NCBI GenBank assembly: GCA_022360175.1
Contig: JAKSDI010000058.1
Span: 39,729 to 103,728 of the forward strand
Length of the DNA: 64,000 bases
Direction of reading: 5' to 3'
Source: Chitinophagales bacterium
Lineage (GTDB): Bacteria; Bacteroidota; Bacteroidia; Chitinophagales; Saprospiraceae
Below the pieces are notes generated by a model, which made no database searches, had not been told where the DNA came from, and saw only the letters and a program-made list of their open reading frames with translations. This document shows positions 61,252-64,000 of this stretch, piece after piece (the first letter of the stretch is position 1; every line of letters begins with the position of its first letter). A program made the position numbers and the translations under genes.

Positions 61252-63189
61252 TTACTCTTCATCACTTTCTACTGCCTTGCTATCCCCTTCTGCATCCGCT
61301 TTCAGTTCAGCAACCATCTTTGTCAAAGCATCCATTTGAGCTTTTAGGTTCTCTACATCTGTAAGCTCTTGCTTCAATTGGTTGATCTCCTGCTGCTGTG
61401 CATCGATAATTTCCTGCTGCTCCTGTACTGCATTGATCAATACATAGGTTAGTGCAGTACCATCAAATGCAAGATAGTTTTCGCCTTTAGCATCTTCTTC
61501 ACTTACTGCTAATGGCTCAACCGTATAAGGCGCTACTTTCTGAATTTCCTGTGCAATTACACCAATGTACTCTTCATCAGTAGGAAGATCCAATTTACCA
61601 TTATAACGGTAAGAAACAGGACGGATACCCATCAATACATCTAAACCATCATCGAATGACTGAATATCTTGCTTTAAACGACGGTCAGAAGCTGCCAACC
61701 AGTCACCACCACTAGGCTTATAAGCTTCATCTGTGCTCAACTGTAACTGATAGCTAGGTACCTGTACACCAATACCTACACGTGCATTAGTAGCATCCAG
61801 GCGAAGTACTGTTGTAAATGAGCTATTGAAGAAAGAAGCACCATTTGTACCTAAAGTAGCAGTAATATCTCCTGTTAAGAAAGTAGAACCTGTCACTTTT
61901 AGATTACCCAAAATATCCATTGCCTGTGTTGGCTGTACGTTTACACCAACATTACCAGCTTTTACCCATACATTACCTGATTCAATTTGTAATTTTTCAG
62001 CTGGGCCTGCATCTGGCACACCAAGACCAACATTACCATTACTCCATACATATAGAGAGTTATCAGGAGCGTTTGGCCTAATACGGAAAGGTAATTTAGA
62101 AGAGTGAGTTACATCTCTGATAAAGAAGTTAGTTTCATTACCTGCCATATCCCAGGTTTGAGCCGTGAAACCAGAAGAACCATTTTGCTCTAATCGCAGC
62201 GTTGGAGAATCTCCATCTGTTACGTGTAGCTCAACCACTGGAGCAGAGTTATTGATACCTACCCTCTTGTTGCTGTCTACATAAAGTGTATTTGCAAAAG
62301 CACCCGCTTCTACTAGGAAAGGAATTCTGTTAGCAGTTGCATCCTGGATCGCAAAATAGCTAGGATCACCATTATTAGAACCGTTTGCAATAAGTCTCCA
62401 GTCATTAGAAGGGAAGCTTGCAGAAGCACTAGTATCATTGAAGAAGATACGAAGGTTATTTTCCTGAAGAACCTGCGTATCAAAACCAAAAGAAGGAGAT
62501 GAAGGACAATCCAAACCTACACAGATACTACCTTGTACTACTACATCCTGAGTAAATACCTGCGCATCTTCCGATAAAGGAGTATTATCACTTACTAAGT
62601 TATCAGGACTAACATTAACCGGCTTACCATAGTACATATGCTTTTGAGTCAGGCTTGCAAAAGTACTTGGGTAATTTTTATGGCCTTCATTATATCCATT
62701 CCACTGGAAAGCATTGGAGTTGGTAGGCATAGGTTCAACATCAGGAGTCAAAAACTTGCCATCCTTAACACTGAAATACATGTTATAGACATGTACATTA
62801 GCAGGTAATTTGTGCTCCAGACGGAAAGCAGCCAATCCTTCAGCATCTCTTTCTGCTTGTAAACTGCGTAATGTTGTTCTTTCTTTTTCTGTAAGGTCGA
62901 AGATAGGCGTTACTTGTAGCGTATAAATACCATCTTTATACTCTACTCCTTCACTTGTAAAGCTTTTGATAGTTACATTTCTTGTATCTCTGATTTCCTG
63001 AGTATAAACAAAATCTTCAGGACCAGAAATTTTCATAAAGAATGCATCAGCATATCCCATGTCCATTTGGAGGGATGCTTCGTCTTTTTTAATATCAACT
63101 TTTTCAACATACTCTTGGGCCATCAGGCCTGTTGCAAAAAGCAAACCGCACAATAACGTAAGGTGCTTAAGAAGAAGTTTTAAATTCAT
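61252..63189 (-). CDS. Tail-fibre-like surface protein with S74 intramolecular chaperone domain
   Basis: 645 residues with a signal peptide ending at GLMAQ (25). Residues about 200-480 are repetitive and beta-rich, like trimeric fibre modules (NNLRIFFNDTSASASFPSND, GNVGLGVPDAGPAE). Residues about 495-580 are a Peptidase S74 domain: S501-D-R-R-L-K506 keeps the Ser/Lys spacing of the self-cleaving phage endosialidase chaperone, followed by PVSYRYNGK and YIGVIAQEIQK. A terminal coiled coil (QEQQEIIDAQQQEINQLKQELT) ends at ESDEE. There is no T9SS sorting domain. It is the first gene of the operon and likely trimerises. Confidence 0.88.
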   Translation of the reverse strand: MNLKLLLKHLTLLCGLLFATGLMAQEYVEKVDIKKDEASLQMDMGYADAFFMKISGPEDFVYTQEIRDTRNVTIKSFTSEGVEYKDGIYTLQVTPIFDLTEKERTTLRSLQAERDAEGLAAFRLEHKLPANVHVYNMYFSVKDGKFLTPDVEPMPTNSNAFQWNGYNEGHKNYPSTFASLTQKHMYYGKPVNVSPDNLVSDNTPLSEDAQVFTQDVVVQGSICVGLDCPSSPSFGFDTQVLQENNLRIFFNDTSASASFPSNDWRLIANGSNNGDPSYFAIQDATANRIPFLVEAGAFANTLYVDSNKRVGINNSAPVVELHVTDGDSPTLRLEQNGSSGFTAQTWDMAGNETNFFIRDVTHSSKLPFRIRPNAPDNSLYVWSNGNVGLGVPDAGPAEKLQIESGNVWVKAGNVGVNVQPTQAMDILGNLKVTGSTFLTGDITATLGTNGASFFNSSFTTVLRLDATNARVGIGVQVPSYQLQLSTDEAYKPSGGDWLAASDRRLKQDIQSFDDGLDVLMGIRPVSYRYNGKLDLPTDEEYIGVIAQEIQKVAPYTVEPLAVSEEDAKGENYLAFDGTALTYVLINAVQEQQEIIDAQQQEINQLKQELTDVENLKAQMDALTKMVAELKADAEGDSKAVESDEE

Positions 63190-63505
63190 AGTTAATAGTT
63201 ATATGGGTTATTCAAAATGAATGATATATATAGCACATGCCAAACCGCTTTCATATTAAGCCATTGCCACGTTACCAAAAATACAATTTAAAATTATAGT
63301 ATTGTTCACCTAGGAGGATTGTATATCATTTATCTATATAAATAATGAATACAACCACCAACATCAATCTACTGCATTTGTGTTTTTTGCAGGATTAACA
63401 TTTTTAATAAGATAGGGGATATCTTAACTCTCGTAAAGAGGAGAAATTTAACAGTAATGTTATTTTATCGAGTAGTTTGTTTAGGCAGATCGTAATTACT
63501 GATGC

Positions 63506-63535
63506 CAAAGATAGCCTCTTTTATACAATTACCAA
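63506..63535 (-). promoter_or_regulatory. Promoter of the S74 operon
   Basis: On the minus strand TTG (63535-63533) and TATCTTTG (63513-63506) are separated by 19 bases, a consensus Bacteroidota promoter. Transcription would start near 63500, leaving about 310 bases of leader before the start at 63189. Confidence 0.7.
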
Positions 63536-63687
63536 AATCCGAATACCCGAAAGGTACATACATATGAAAAAATACCTTATTTTTTGACATAACGCACTAT
63601 ATCTTCCATTATTACTCAGGGTCCGACCAGAGCCTTAATTGAAGGAATAAAAAAAATCAAAAAAAAATATTTTTTTACACTCTACTA

Positions 63688-63718
63688 TTGCATTATATAA
63701 AAATACCTCTTATATTTG
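63688..63718 (+). promoter_or_regulatory. Promoter of tRNA-Val
   Basis: TTG (63688-63690), 20 bases, then TATATTTG (63711-63718): a near-perfect Bacteroidota promoter about 60 bases before the tRNA. Confidence 0.78.
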
Positions 63719-63780
63719 CACTCGCTAACGATAAATACAGCAGCACAAGAGTTGCTATAAATCGAAAAGCAACAAAATTT

Positions 63781-63855
63781 GGGCGATTAGCTCAGTTGGT
63801 TCAGAGCACCTGCCTTACAAGCAGGGGGTCACTAGTTCGAGTCTAGTATCGCCCA
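63781..63855 (+). tRNA. tRNA-Val (anticodon UAC)
   Basis: A full cloverleaf: acceptor stem GGGCGAT with ATCGCCC and discriminator A, D-arm with GTTGGTT in the loop, anticodon stem CTGCC/GCAGG-type with loop TTACAAG giving anticodon TAC, variable GGTCA-type loop and T-arm with loop TTCGAGT. The 3' CCA is not encoded. A promoter and terminator flank it, so it is transcribed singly. Confidence 0.97.
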
Positions 63856-63858
63856 CAA

Positions 63859-63889
63859 AGAGTACAGTTTTACTGTGCTCTTTTTTTTT
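63859..63889 (+). terminator. Terminator of tRNA-Val
   Basis: A 10-bp stem (63859-63868 with 63872-63881, one T-G pair), a 3-base loop and T9. Confidence 0.9.
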
Positions 63890-63911
63890 GCGCGCACTCA
63901 AATTTCAAAGC

Positions 63912-64000
63912 ATGTATTTCTGTTACATCCTCTATTCTCCTTCTTTGCAACAATTCTACAAAGGGCAAACCAATGATGTTAAAGCAAGGGTTGAACGGCA
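63912..64000 (+). CDS. GIY-YIG nuclease-like protein, 3' end beyond window
   Basis: A frame of about 30 residues running off the right edge. MYFCYILYSPSLQQFYKGQT followed by NDVKARVERH fits the start of a single-domain GIY-YIG (UPF0213/YhbQ-like) protein: the YI segment, then YKG as the second half of the motif, then the Arg. Small proteins of this type are widespread near tRNA genes. The catalytic Glu lies beyond the window. Function undetermined. Confidence 0.8.
   Translation, partial: MYFCYILYSPSLQQFYKGQTNDVKARVER

Larger units (their letters stand above)
63190..63780. other. 591-base divergent spacer between S74 operon and tRNA-Val
   Basis: It holds the two opposing promoters (63506-63535 minus, 63688-63718 plus), a long AT-rich leader for the S74 mRNA and a run of A at 63648-63668. 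A short GGTCCGACC repeat lies near 63620. No protein-coding frame was found. Confidence 0.55.

Noticed and set aside
61252..63189. Prophage tail fibre interpretation
   Set aside because: The protein has a signal peptide, sits with T9SS genes, and no phage structural, lysis or integrase genes occur in the window.
1..64000. CRISPR array, integron or rRNA operon
   Set aside because: No regularly spaced repeats, attC-like series or rRNA sequence were found on reading through the window.

Overview
The window looks like a chromosomal segment of a marine-type Bacteroidota, probably Saprospiria-like. The evidence is its low GC, type IX secretion (T9SS) C-terminal sorting domains on several secreted proteins, promoters of the Bacteroidota form (TTG, about 19-20 nt, TAnnTTTG), weak Shine-Dalgarno signals, and the families DUF5686, DUF5367 and MutL-rhomboid-rhomboid-EEP in conserved order. 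No phage, insertion sequence, integrase or CRISPR array was seen. The lineage is inferred from gene content only.

Layout. 1-2.2 kb: the tail of a T9SS cargo gene and its terminator, then a structured non-coding stretch with a perfect tRNA T-arm hairpin, directly upstream of a TROVE/Ro60 (Rsr) gene. This is a candidate Ro60-Y RNA locus. 2.2-6.3 kb: housekeeping genes (pdxA, rsmA, YqeY, ALDH7-type dehydrogenase). 6.4-15.5 kb: a minus-strand block with an Rpn-type nuclease, a nucleotidyltransferase, a small membrane protein, a cyclase, NAD kinase, a BamA/TamA-like outer membrane protein, a CBS protein, a TM2-TPR-SHOCT protein and a GAF-PP2C phosphatase. 15.6-26 kb: a plus-strand accessory block with a queuosine-mannosyltransferase-like glycosyltransferase, an alpha/beta hydrolase, PrsW, an SDR, two AraC regulators, two SxxK serine hydrolases and an esterase.

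26-33 kb: cysS, an EEP phosphatase/nuclease, two rhomboids, mutL and a small membrane protein, all minus. 33-38 kb: a DUF5686 outer-membrane protein and a long PurF-like amidophosphoribosyltransferase. 38-45.7 kb: a VapBC-type pair, a flavin monooxygenase with divergent TetR, a thioredoxin lipoprotein, DUF5367, a Crp/Fnr regulator, an aminotransferase, pterin dehydratase and an M42 peptidase. 45.8-54.6 kb: a flippase, a 53-residue membrane protein, an S9 peptidase, an SCP2 protein, an M48 lipoprotein, MscS, a degenerate PAP2-like protein and kynurenine 3-monooxygenase.

54.6-63.2 kb: a minus-strand surface-protein block of three T9SS cargo proteins and an S74 (intramolecular chaperone) tail-fibre-like protein. 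The S74 gene has a near-consensus promoter and a leader of about 310 nt. The window ends with tRNA-Val(UAC), its promoter and terminator, and the start of a GIY-YIG protein.

Gene ends are marked by long, often perfect inverted repeats of 11-30 bp. The strongest hunting targets are the TROVE/Y RNA-like locus, the S74-T9SS surface operon, and the 30-bp inverted repeat that gives two convergent, unrelated genes the same C-terminal residues.
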